NCBI GenBank assembly: GCA_000715855.1 | Contig: KL571224.1 | Coordinates: 29,280-34,799, forward strand | From: Actinoplanes liguriensis | GTDB taxonomy: Bacteria; Actinomycetota; Actinomycetes; Mycobacteriales; Micromonosporaceae | Direction of reading: 5' to 3' | Length of the DNA: 5,520 nucleotides | Shown: positions 1-5,516 of the stretch, piece by piece | Numbering within the stretch: the stretch's first letter is position 1 | Layout: every line of letters begins with the position of its first letter | Made by a program: the position numbers and the translations under genes | Notes under the pieces: model-generated | What the model saw: only the letters and a program-made list of their open reading frames with translations | What the model was told of the DNA's origin: nothing | Databases searched by the model: none

Positions 1-2
1 AG

Positions 3-21
3 AGATGTGTATAAGAGACAG
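3..21 (+). other. Synthetic Tn5 mosaic end (Nextera adapter), left end
   Basis: The 19 bases match exactly the engineered Tn5 mosaic end used in tagmentation libraries (AGATGTGTATAAGAGACAG). The mosaic end is a laboratory hybrid of the natural outer and inner ends, so this is adapter carry-over and not a resident transposon. Genomic sequence begins at about 22. Translating across the adapter gives the peptides MCIRDS (from the ATG at 5) and MYKRQ (from the GTG at 7), which are false N-termini. Confidence 0.97.
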
Positions 22-370
22 CGCGTGGACCGTGGCCGAGATCGGGTACTTCACCGCGTTCTACGCCGAGCTGATCGGCGCGGGCGGCAAGTCGGTCATC
101 CCGGAAGGCACGTTCGTGCTGGCCTCCAGCCTGCGGCTGATCACCGTGGCGGTGCTGTGCGGGCTGGTGATCCGGGAGATCTGGCGGCCTGAGCTGGACG
201 TGGTCCGGCAGAGCTACGACGGTCAGGACCCGGATGCCGGGCTGATGGACGGACCGGACGCGTCGTGGGTGCAGCGGTTGCGTTGGTCGCTCGGCTACGT
301 GCGGCCGCCGGTGGGCGAGGTTGCGCTGCCGCCGCTTCCGCCGGAGCCGCCGGCGGTCGTCAAGGTTTAG
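22..370 (+). CDS. C-terminal end of a polytopic membrane protein, possibly GT87/DUF2029-type glycosyltransferase (5' truncated)
   Basis: About 115 residues of real sequence remain, reading in frame from AWTVAEIGYF to the TAG at 368-370. The true start is lost because the adapter replaces everything before base 22, and the ATG at 5 is adapter sequence. Two hydrophobic segments are visible: roughly the first 20 residues, and a stronger one of about 22 residues (FVLASSLRLITVAVLCGLVI). The second is followed at once by a charged cytoplasmic-looking stretch (REIWRPELDVVR), then an acidic linker (DGQDPDAGLMDGPD) and a Pro-rich tail (PPLPPEPP). A last helix followed by an R-[DE]-I-x-R-P-E-x-D-x-V-R-like stretch recalls C-termini of actinobacterial GT87/DUF2029 mannosyltransferase-like proteins. 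That is from memory of the family, not a search. No catalytic region is present, so the function is uncertain. A strong terminator follows 15 bases after the stop. Confidence 0.6.
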
Positions 371-385
371 ACGGTTCGTTCTGCG

Positions 386-415
386 GAAGGGGCACACCTT
401 GCGGTGTGCCCCTTC
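386..415 (+). terminator. Intrinsic terminator between convergent genes
   Basis: A perfect inverted repeat of 13 base pairs (386-398 with 403-415, core GGGGCACACC/GGTGTGCCCC) closes on a TTGC tetraloop. It is followed on the plus strand by a pyrimidine-rich stretch (TCTGTGTCTTG), modest for a U-tract. It lies 15 bases after the stop of the plus-strand membrane protein gene. The minus-strand gene ending at 514 runs toward it, and no other good hairpin was seen in 416-513, so it may stop transcription from both sides. The U-tract exists only for the plus direction. Confidence 0.85.
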
Positions 416-513
416 TCTGTGTCTTGCCGCCGGGCCGCTGATGGCCGGGGTTTCGATCGCTTTCCCGTACGGCGTCGGCCGCGCCCCTCGATCGGCCTCG
501 CGGTGCCCGCCGC

Positions 514-3306
514 TCAGTTCAGGCGGAACACCACCGCGTCGGTGAGGTCCTCCCGGCGGATGCCGAGCGCGTCCACCGGCAGGTCTCCGGCCTGCTCCCA
601 GGGCGTCCCGGCGACCTCGGAACGGATCAGCACCACCGTGCCCACGCCGATCGAGCGCAGATACGAGATGCTCGCCAGATCCGGGAACGACTGCACCTGC
701 TTGCGCATCTCGTTCTGCTTGGCCACGGCGACGTTGCCACCACCGTTCGCGACCTGCTGGAACCGCGACGTGGTCCAGAGCTGCACGGTCTGGTCCGGGA
801 GCGCATCGGTCGGCAGAACCAGCATCGGCCCGCCCACGGTTCGCATGGCCTCCGGCTGGGTGGGCGTGACCGGGTGGGCGGTCGCGCTCCACCCCTCCAG
901 GAGGACCAGGAACAGCGGCAGGAGCGTGGCCAGGCGCAGCAGGGGGCCCGGTCGGGGCGGTGTCCGCTGGGCCGCGAGGTGCTCCGCCCGCCGGACGAAC
1001 TCGTCGACCGCGCCGGCCGCCAGAATCGCCAGGACCAGGGTCACCGAGAGCATCAGCCGGCCCGGGACGATCTGGTCGAACGAGGCGCCCAGGTGCCCGA
1101 AGAGCGGCAGGTACGTCCAGCGCCCGCCGAAGAACGTGGTGCCGAGCGTCAGGATCACCGCGACGGCCAGACCGATCACCAGGAACAGGCGTTGCCGCCA
1201 GCGCCAGATCGAGAAGAGCAGGCCGGCCAGCGCCAGCCCGTAGAGCATGAAGCCCGGCAGCAGGGACATCTCGGCGGCCCACTTCAGGGACTCCCGGGGG
1301 GTGGCGTGCGCCGCTCCCCAGATCCGTGACTCGGCCGGCCCGATCAGCAGGCTGCGCAGCGGCGGGGAGAAGAACCTGATCTGGTCGAGGCGGGTGCTCA
1401 GGTCCGGCACCCGCAGGTACGGAATCGCCAGCACCGCGCCGACGCCGGCGAAGAACAGCACACCCAGGTAGTCGGCGAGCAGCAGGCGCCAGCCGAGCAC
1501 CGCGTTCGTCGCCCGGCGGGGCTTCCTTCTCCGCTCCGGTTTGTTGGCCGGTCGCTTCCCGCGTCGGAACACGCTCCGGCCGGCCGCGCCCTTCTTCGCC
1601 TCGCCCTGTGCGTCCTTCGCATCGGGCTCAGCCTTCTCCTGCGCCTTCTTGTCGTCCGTTTCCTTGGCCGGCTCTTCAACCTTGCCCGCGGTGTCCTTGA
1701 CCGGCTCCTGGGCCGTTCCCGCCGTGTCCTTGACCGGCTCTTCGGCCTTGACCGCCGCGTCTTTGCCGGGTTCGGCCTTGTCCGCCGCGTCCTTGGCCGG
1801 CTCAGCTTTGTCTTCCGCGTCCTTGGCCGGCTCAGCGGTCTTGCCCGGCTCAGCCTTGTTGTCGGCGGCCTTGGCTGGATCGTCCTTGGCGGGTTCGGCC
1901 TTATTCTCTTCCGGCTTGCTCGGCTCGGCCTTCTCGATCCGGGCCGACCTGTCCTGGATCTGCTCTGTCTTACCGAGCTCGTGCTTGCTCTGCACAGACG
2001 CGCCGGACTTATCCGTCGTGTCCTCGCTGCTGGCCTTCGGTTTCTCCTGCTCGGCCTTGCCGGAGCCGGAGTCGTCAGGCTTGCTCGGAGCTGCTTTCTC
2101 AGCCCCCGGCTTACCGGCGGCGTCCTCTTTGCTCTTCTCGGCCGACTTCTCCGGCGTCGCCGTGACCGACTCGGTTGTACCTGCCGGGCTCGTCGCGGCC
2201 GGCTCCGCTGTGTCCGTGGGGCTCTTCGCGGCCGACTCTGTCGTGTCCGCGGGGCTCTTCTTGGCCGGCTCCGTCGTGTCCGTGGGGCTTTTCTTGGCCG
2301 GCTCCGTTGTGTCCGCGGGGTTCTGCGCGGCCTTCAGACGCTTCGCCCTCCGGTACTGCCGGAACCGCCGGATCGGCACCACGATCAGCAGCACGACCAA
2401 GATCGCACCCAGCAGATACGCGAACGGCAGCCCGAGCGCGAAGCCGAGACTGAGCTGCCAGGTCGCCACCAGCCACCCCAGCGCGGCCCACCCGGAGTTG
2501 CGCCGGTCGGGCCGGAAGCCGTACCGGATGGACCAGCCGTGCCCACGTGCCAGCAGCGCCAGAGCGAGCGGAATCGCCCCGGCCGACACGACGTCGAGGT
2601 GGCCTTCCTGGGCGAGGCGCCACGGCGCGTACGCGAAAGCGGCCGCCGCCACCGCCGCGCCGGTCGGCCGGGCGCCGAGCTGCCGCACAAGGGCATACGC
2701 CCCGAACAGCAGCAACGCGTGGGCCAGCACGAACAGGATGTTGTAGCGCAGCACGGCCGCTTCCGGCCCGCTCCCGAGCAGGCCGGCGGGCGCGTAGCCG
2801 AGCAGGCTGTCCCCGTACGCAAGGGAGTCGGTCGTCGGGAAATAAGCGTTGGTCTGCCAGAGCTTGACCGGATTGGTCTGCAGGACGTGCCCGAGCCAGG
2901 AGATCTGCCAGGCCTGCCGGGACGGGTCCCCGAGGTCCTGCGGCAGCGTGTGCATCGGAGATCGCAGCGTCGGCCAGGTCAGCGCGGCCGCGAAAACCAC
3001 CGAGAGGTAGATCGCCAACGAGTACTCATGGATGAACCACCGCCCGACCACACGCACCCCACGCCGGATCCGTCCCGGCGGCTTCTCGGCGGCGGCATCC
3101 GCGAAGGCGGCCCACGGATCCTGCGGCACGCCTGGCGGCCGGGTCTCCGGCAGTTCCTTGCGCCGCCGCTTCCTCTTCTCGGCCGTCGTCCCCTGTGGAG
3201 CAGCCGCGGCCTCAGCACCCTTCTCCGCCGCCGGTCCGGCTGTTGTTCCCGAAACGCCGGCCGCGGTCTCCGGTTGCGCCTTGGTCGTTCCCGAGCCGCT
3301 GGGCAC
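514..3306 (-). CDS. GT-C-fold-like polytopic membrane protein with large disordered cytoplasmic insert (main frame of a frameshifted gene)
   Basis: 930 residues from GTG 3306 to TGA 516-514; the real start is probably ATG 3787 (see the N-terminal pieces). Residues 1-90 are Ala/Thr/Gly/Pro-rich and disordered, with a basic patch EKRKRRRK (43-50). About 11 helices follow: near 94-113, 189-207, 214-230, 239-254, 273-289, 291-311, 607-628, 681-700, 706-724, 750-767 and 788-807. The long first outer loop carries DLGDPSRQAW (D127), where GT-C enzymes place an acidic residue. A second outer loop has EGHLD (234-238), and PGRL precedes helix 10. Residues 809-930 form an outside soluble domain. Positive-inside topology is consistent throughout. 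Residues 313-600 are a Lys/Glu/Ala/Pro-rich repeat insert between helices 6 and 7, hence cytoplasmic. GT-C proteins usually transfer sugars from polyprenyl-phosphate donors outside the membrane; that activity is inferred and the substrate is unknown. The gene lies downstream of nfo. Confidence 0.8.
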   Translation of the reverse strand: MPSGSGTTKAQPETAAGVSGTTAGPAAEKGAEAAAAPQGTTAEKRKRRRKELPETRPPGVPQDPWAAFADAAAEKPPGRIRRGVRVVGRWFIHEYSLAIYLSVVFAAALTWPTLRSPMHTLPQDLGDPSRQAWQISWLGHVLQTNPVKLWQTNAYFPTTDSLAYGDSLLGYAPAGLLGSGPEAAVLRYNILFVLAHALLLFGAYALVRQLGARPTGAAVAAAAFAYAPWRLAQEGHLDVVSAGAIPLALALLARGHGWSIRYGFRPDRRNSGWAALGWLVATWQLSLGFALGLPFAYLLGAILVVLLIVVPIRRFRQYRRAKRLKAAQNPADTTEPAKKSPTDTTEPAKKSPADTTESAAKSPTDTAEPAATSPAGTTESVTATPEKSAEKSKEDAAGKPGAEKAAPSKPDDSGSGKAEQEKPKASSEDTTDKSGASVQSKHELGKTEQIQDRSARIEKAEPSKPEENKAEPAKDDPAKAADNKAEPGKTAEPAKDAEDKAEPAKDAADKAEPGKDAAVKAEEPVKDTAGTAQEPVKDTAGKVEEPAKETDDKKAQEKAEPDAKDAQGEAKKGAAGRSVFRRGKRPANKPERRRKPRRATNAVLGWRLLLADYLGVLFFAGVGAVLAIPYLRVPDLSTRLDQIRFFSPPLRSLLIGPAESRIWGAAHATPRESLKWAAEMSLLPGFMLYGLALAGLLFSIWRWRQRLFLVIGLAVAVILTLGTTFFGGRWTYLPLFGHLGASFDQIVPGRLMLSVTLVLAILAAGAVDEFVRRAEHLAAQRTPPRPGPLLRLATLLPLFLVLLEGWSATAHPVTPTQPEAMRTVGGPMLVLPTDALPDQTVQLWTTSRFQQVANGGGNVAVAKQNEMRKQVQSFPDLASISYLRSIGVGTVVLIRSEVAGTPWEQAGDLPVDALGIRREDLTDAVVFRLN
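1658..1846 (-). repeat. Imperfect 30/33-bp tandem repeats inside the GT-C-like gene
   Basis: Units begin at 1658, 1691, 1724 (33 bases each), 1757, 1787 (30 bases each) and 1817. Each contains a variant of TCCTTGGCCGGCTC on the plus strand. On the coding strand they give 10-11 residue units such as AEPAKDAADK, AEPGKDAAVK and EEPVKDTAG. Unit lengths are multiples of three, so gain or loss of copies keeps the frame. The units are diverged rather than identical, and related EPAKD motifs extend toward about 1910. Confidence 0.85.
2168..2332 (-). repeat. Five-copy 33-bp tandem repeat inside the GT-C-like gene
   Basis: Five consecutive 33-base units (2168, 2201, 2234, 2267, 2300) share the plus-strand pattern GGCTCCGTCGTGTCCGTGGG followed by CTCTTCTTGGCC. 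On the coding strand they encode 11-residue units of the form P-[AT]-D-T-T-E-P-A-K-K-S, at about residues 325-379. The left unit (2168-2200) is the most diverged. The array sits immediately after helix 6 and its short basic cytoplasmic stretch, and opens the disordered insert. Confidence 0.9.
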
Positions 3307-3555
3307 GGTCCCGTTCCCGAGTCGCCCGGCTGGTCTTTGGTCTTGTCCGAAGCGCCGAGCGCGTCCGCACCCTGTTCGGCCGTCGGCCCCGAAGCGTCGG
3401 TCGCGTCCGTCGCCGGTTTCGCCGTCGTTCCGGAAGTGCCGGGCGCGGCTGACGGCTGGTCCTTGGTCGTTCCCGAAGCGCTGAGCACCGTCGCAGGCTG
3501 GTCCGCCGTCAAGGCCTCCGCCTTACCGTCGCGGCCTCGCCAACTTTGGTTTCGT
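3307..3555 (-). pseudogene. Middle N-terminal segment of the GT-C-like gene, in a third frame
   Basis: This stretch is open in a frame different from both neighbours. It reads DGKAEALTADQPATVL, then a Ser/Gly/Thr/Pro-rich series containing SGTTKDQP, SGTTAKP and SDKTKDQP, up to GDSGTG near 3310. The next frame, starting at GTG 3306, carries on with the same motif family (SGTTKAQP, SGTTAGP). The continuity of the motifs across the frames shows that they once formed one reading frame. Each junction is explained by one missing base: the first lies somewhere in 3509-3555, the second in 3304-3321. After the second junction this frame degenerates into Arg-rich shadow sequence. No separate ribosome binding site is evident for a start in this segment (the TTG at 3512 is possible but unconvincing). 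It may be a sequencing or assembly error or a true mutation. Confidence 0.7.
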
Positions 3556-3787
3556 CAACCGCCGCAGGCTTCTCCCCGCCGGATTTTTCCGACTTGCCGG
3601 AAAGCGCACCCGACGAATCGGATCCCGCCGCCGGCACAGAGCTGATCGGCTTGATCGAGCCGACCTTGTCCCGCCGACCGGACCCGAAGATCCCGAAGAG
3701 CCGTCTCCTCTTCGGCACGCCCTGCTCCGGCGGCGTCGCGCCGTCACCGGCCGACCTGGTCGAGAGCGGTTGCGGCTGCTCGGTCAT
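3509..3787 (-). CDS. N-terminal fragment of the GT-C-like protein (probable true start of the gene)
   Basis: The ATG at 3787 is preceded by a good ribosome binding site and lies 22 bases after the nfo stop, so this is the most credible start of the downstream gene. It encodes 92 residues ending at TGA 3511-3509, the last few probably out of frame. The product is hydrophilic and low in complexity: MTEQPQPLSTRSAGDG, then a basic patch KRRRLFGIFGSGRRDK (near residues 27-42), then Ser/Gly/Lys/Glu-rich sequence ending VDETKVGEAATV. There is no signal peptide or helix. Its disordered character continues in the adjoining frames, so it is best read as the first part of an N-terminal cytoplasmic tail of about 250 residues on the membrane protein. 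The rejoined gene would be about 1,091 codons. Read alone, it would be a small hypothetical protein with no recognisable family. Confidence 0.65.
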   Translation of the reverse strand: MTEQPQPLSTRSAGDGATPPEQGVPKRRRLFGIFGSGRRDKVGSIKPISSVPAAGSDSSGALSGKSEKSGGEKPAAVDETKVGEAATVRRRP

Positions 3788-3791
3788 GACT

Positions 3792-3797
3792 CTCCCC
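3792..3797 (-). promoter_or_regulatory. Ribosome binding site for the ATG at 3787
   Basis: The minus strand reads GGGGAGAGTC directly before the ATG, so GGGGAG sits 4 bases (GGAGAG 2 bases) upstream of the start. No comparable purine-rich site precedes the GTG at 3306, which has only a GGGA in a GC-rich context. This favours 3787 as the original start of the membrane protein gene and supports the frameshift reading. Confidence 0.7.
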
Positions 3798-3809
3798 GGA
3801 CCAGTGACG

Positions 3810-4583
3810 TCAGGCGCCCGACCGCTCCCGCAGCAGGGCTATGTCGGCGCGCTGCCCTTCCACCCCGCCCGGGGTCTCCACAATGGCCGGAGCCCCGGAG
3901 GCGCGGATGGCGGCGACCACCAATTCGGGGTCGATCTTTCCATTCCCCAGGTTGTCGTGCCGGTCCTGGCCCGAGTCGAATCCGCCCTTGGAGTCATTTG
4001 CATGGATAAGGTCGATTCGACCGGTGATCGCCTTGACCCGGTCGACGATGCCGACCAGGTCCTCCCCGCCCGCGAAGGCGTGGCACGTGTCCAGGCAGAA
4101 GCCGGCCCCGAACTCGCCGACCGCGTCCCACAGCCGGGCCAGGTTGTCGAAGCGCCGGGCACAGGCGTTGTCGCCGCCGGCGGTGTTCTCGATCAGGATC
4201 GGGAGGGGGAGGCCGCCGTCCTTCTCGGCATATTCGAACGCCTTCCTCCAGTTGGCGAAGCCGGCGGCCAGGTCACCACCGTCGACGTGCCCGCCGTGCA
4301 CGATCAGGCCCTTTGCCCCGATCTCGGCGGCCGCCCGGGCGTGCGTCATGAGCAACTTGCGGCTCGGGATGCGAATCCGGTTGTTCGGCGACGCGACATT
4401 CAACCTGTACGGCGCGTGGATGAAGATGTCCACCTCGGACGCACGCAGCAGCTCCGCGTCCGCACGCGGCTCCGGATTCTTGTAGCTCTGCGGGTCGGCG
4501 AGGAAGAACTGCACCGCCTCGGCGCCGCGGGCGGCGGCCTCGGCCAGCGGGTCGGCGGGATCGACGTGGGCTCCGATGCGCAT
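3810..4583 (-). CDS. nfo: Deoxyribonuclease IV (endonuclease IV, AP endonuclease)
   Basis: 257 residues, complete, near the usual length for actinobacterial members (E. coli Nfo is 285). The enzyme cuts DNA 5' to abasic sites and removes 3' blocking groups in cytoplasmic base excision repair, using a trinuclear metal centre (zinc in E. coli) in a TIM barrel. The metal ligands all appear in family order: H56 (HAPYRLN), H96 (HGGH), E132 (IENTAGG), D165 and H168 (CLDTCHAF), H194 (HANDSKG), D207 and H209 (DRH), E236 (ETPGG). The start MRIGAHV is the conserved first strand of the family, so ATG 4583 is secure although it has no Shine-Dalgarno sequence. A TAGGCT element 6 bases upstream suggests a leaderless message. 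The stop TGA lies 22 bases before the start of the membrane protein gene, which suggests an operon. Nothing in the protein looks degraded. Confidence 0.97.
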   Translation of the reverse strand: MRIGAHVDPADPLAEAAARGAEAVQFFLADPQSYKNPEPRADAELLRASEVDIFIHAPYRLNVASPNNRIRIPSRKLLMTHARAAAEIGAKGLIVHGGHVDGGDLAAGFANWRKAFEYAEKDGGLPLPILIENTAGGDNACARRFDNLARLWDAVGEFGAGFCLDTCHAFAGGEDLVGIVDRVKAITGRIDLIHANDSKGGFDSGQDRHDNLGNGKIDPELVVAAIRASGAPAIVETPGGVEGQRADIALLRERSGA

Positions 4584-4589
4584 GGGACG

Positions 4590-4595
4590 AGCCTA
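4590..4595 (-). promoter_or_regulatory. Candidate -10 element for leaderless nfo
   Basis: The minus strand reads TAGGCT, matching the actinobacterial TANNNT -10 pattern, and it ends 6 bases before the nfo ATG. That spacing would place the transcript start at or next to the A of the ATG. It fits the absence of any purine-rich ribosome binding site there. No good -35 lies at 16-19 bases; TTGCCG is about 21 bases upstream, which is too far to be convincing. Confidence 0.35.
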
Positions 4596-4701
4596 CGACG
4601 CCCGTCCGACACTTTCCGGCAAGCGTCACCGGGCCCCGATCCGTCTCGTTAGCCCCATCGATCACGTTTGACCGATTGCCGGCCGTGACCGGCGGCGAAC
4701 T

Positions 4702-4707
4702 GGGGAG
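4702..4707 (+). promoter_or_regulatory. Ribosome binding site for the secreted-protein gene
   Basis: GGGGAG lies 6 bases before the ATG at 4714, at normal spacing. It fixes the start, and the signal peptide then begins at residue 1. The same GGGGAGA string serves the ATG at 3787. Confidence 0.75.
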
Positions 4708-4713
4708 AAGTGC

Positions 4714-5498
4714 ATGTCGCGGCAGTTCCGATACCGGATGGCGGCGCTGGTGGCCTGCGGCATGATCTTCGGCGTGCCGCTGCTCACCAACGGCACGGCC
4801 AGCGCGGACCAGCTGGAGCCGGGTGGCCGGCGGGTGACGTTCGACGGCGGGATGCTGGGCCTGTCCTGCGGCTCGAAGCCCAGCGTCGAGAAGATGACGG
4901 TGCCCGCCGAGAGCACCCTGCACGTGGTCAATCGCACCGGGCACGACGCGCGCCTGGAGCTGGCCGGCAAGCCTCAGGCCGTCATTCCGGAGGACGGCGC
5001 GGCCGAGGTGCTGTTTCGCCGCGGCACCACGCCGGTGGTCCTCACGCCGGACTGCTCGGGCTCCGACGACCCGCTGCCGATGCTGGTCACGGCGGTGCCC
5101 TCGGCCTCGGCGGCGCTGACGAACCCGGCGCCGGGCGATTTCGACGCGACCACCCTGCCGTCGATCGTCGGGGGCGGGCCGGGGCAGTCGTCGTCCGGCT
5201 CCGCGCTGCAGGACACCAGGTCACCGCGGGCCCGGCCGATGCGTCCCGGCCAGGACTCGGGCCATGGTCACCACCGTGACCCGGCCGACCGGCGGACGGC
5301 ACGCGCCCGGGTCTCCAGCAGCGCCGCCGCGGAGCCGGACGGGGGAACGTCGAACAAGGTCAAAGACTTGATTTCCCGTACGGCGGAAGCTCGTGACCCT
5401 GCATTTGCCGGGATGCCGCCGGGCGGCCGCAAGACGCCGGCAGCCGCGGACCGCACGGCGACCGGCGCGACCGCTGCCGACGAGCTCCCGTCGCCCTG
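4714..5498 (+). CDS. Secreted protein of unknown function with two-cysteine N-terminal domain (3' truncated)
   Basis: The frame from ATG 4714 stays open to the window end; about 262 residues are genomic before the adapter. Residues 1-31 form a signal peptide: basic MSRQFRYR, hydrophobic core ALVACGMIFGVPLL, and an ASA|DQ cleavage site after residue 31. C15 lies inside the hydrophobic core and is not followed by a usable lipobox cleavage context, so a lipoprotein is unlikely. Residues 40-127 look like a small beta-sandwich: VTFDGGMLGLSC, VPAESTLHVVNRTGHDARLEL, EVLFRRGTTPVVLTPDC. C52 and C114 could form a disulfide. The pattern recalls cupredoxin-like domains, but the His and Met copper ligands after the second cysteine are not in place, so I do not assign copper binding. 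From about 130 on, the sequence is Ser/Ala/Pro/Gly/Arg-rich and probably disordered, with HGHHRD near 184-189. The real C-terminus, perhaps a membrane or wall anchor, is missing. Translation through the adapter would wrongly append MCIRDSS. Confidence 0.82.
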
Positions 5499-5516
5499 GA
5501 TGTGTATAAGAGACAG
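5499..5516 (+). other. Synthetic Tn5 mosaic end (Nextera adapter), right end
   Basis: Eighteen bases (GATGTGTATAAGAGACAG) match the mosaic end; the preceding base is G instead of A. It has the same orientation as the copy at 3-21, whereas normal read-through at the right end of an insert would give the reverse complement (CTGTCTC...). Genomic sequence is therefore fused to the outer side of the adapter, which indicates a chimeric fragment or a misjoined assembly. The four bases after it (CTCG) may belong to another locus. Confidence 0.96.

Larger units (their letters stand above)
4584..4713. promoter_or_regulatory. Divergent intergenic region between nfo and the secreted-protein gene
   Basis: These 130 bases must hold promoters for both directions. 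Seen here are the TAGGCT next to nfo, a TTGACC at 4668-4673 that resembles a plus-strand -35 but has no matching -10 at 16-19 bases (that stretch is GGCGGC-like), and a small GCCGG/CCGGC inverted repeat just before the ribosome binding site at 4702. I see no SOS-box-like or other known operator, no riboswitch and no small gene. Confidence 0.4.

Noticed and set aside
404..1243. Plus-strand frame of 279 codons near the terminator
   Set aside because: Begins in the right arm of the terminator hairpin and runs antisense to the C-terminal half of the GT-C-like gene; Arg/Ser-rich shadow composition.
1658..2332. Regularly spaced repeats that might be read as a CRISPR array
   Set aside because: Units are adjacent with no unique spacers, lengths are multiples of three, they translate to coherent peptide repeats, and no cas genes are present.
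1541..2746. Long plus-strand frame (401 codons) opposite the GT-C-like gene, rich in Ser/Ala/Leu/Gly
   Set aside because: It is the antisense shadow of the Lys/Glu/Ala/Pro repeat region. It has no ribosome binding site or family features, and the minus-strand frame has coherent helices and topology.
3304..3555. Programmed -1 frameshifting as an explanation for the split frames
   Set aside because: No slippery heptamer of the X-XXY-YYZ type or convincing downstream stem was seen at either junction, and two separate events would be needed; missing bases are simpler.
1981..3645. Plus-strand frame of 554 codons, Arg-rich
   Set aside because: Arg/Gly/Pro-rich composition typical of a shadow frame in GC-rich DNA. 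It spans the true minus-strand gene and crosses its frame junctions without any protein-like features.
3546..4652. Plus-strand frame of 368 codons opposite nfo
   Set aside because: Antisense to an intact, unmistakable endonuclease IV; no start signal and no recognisable domain.
4668..4696. TTGACC as a plus-strand promoter -35 for the secreted-protein gene
   Set aside because: The expected -10 position is GC-only (GGCGGC-like), so no complete sigma-70-type promoter can be supported.
3..5516. Two direct copies of a 19-bp Tn5 end suggesting a composite transposon
   Set aside because: The sequence is the engineered mosaic end. The copies are direct rather than inverted, there is no transposase, and they sit exactly at the window edges; a library artefact explains them.
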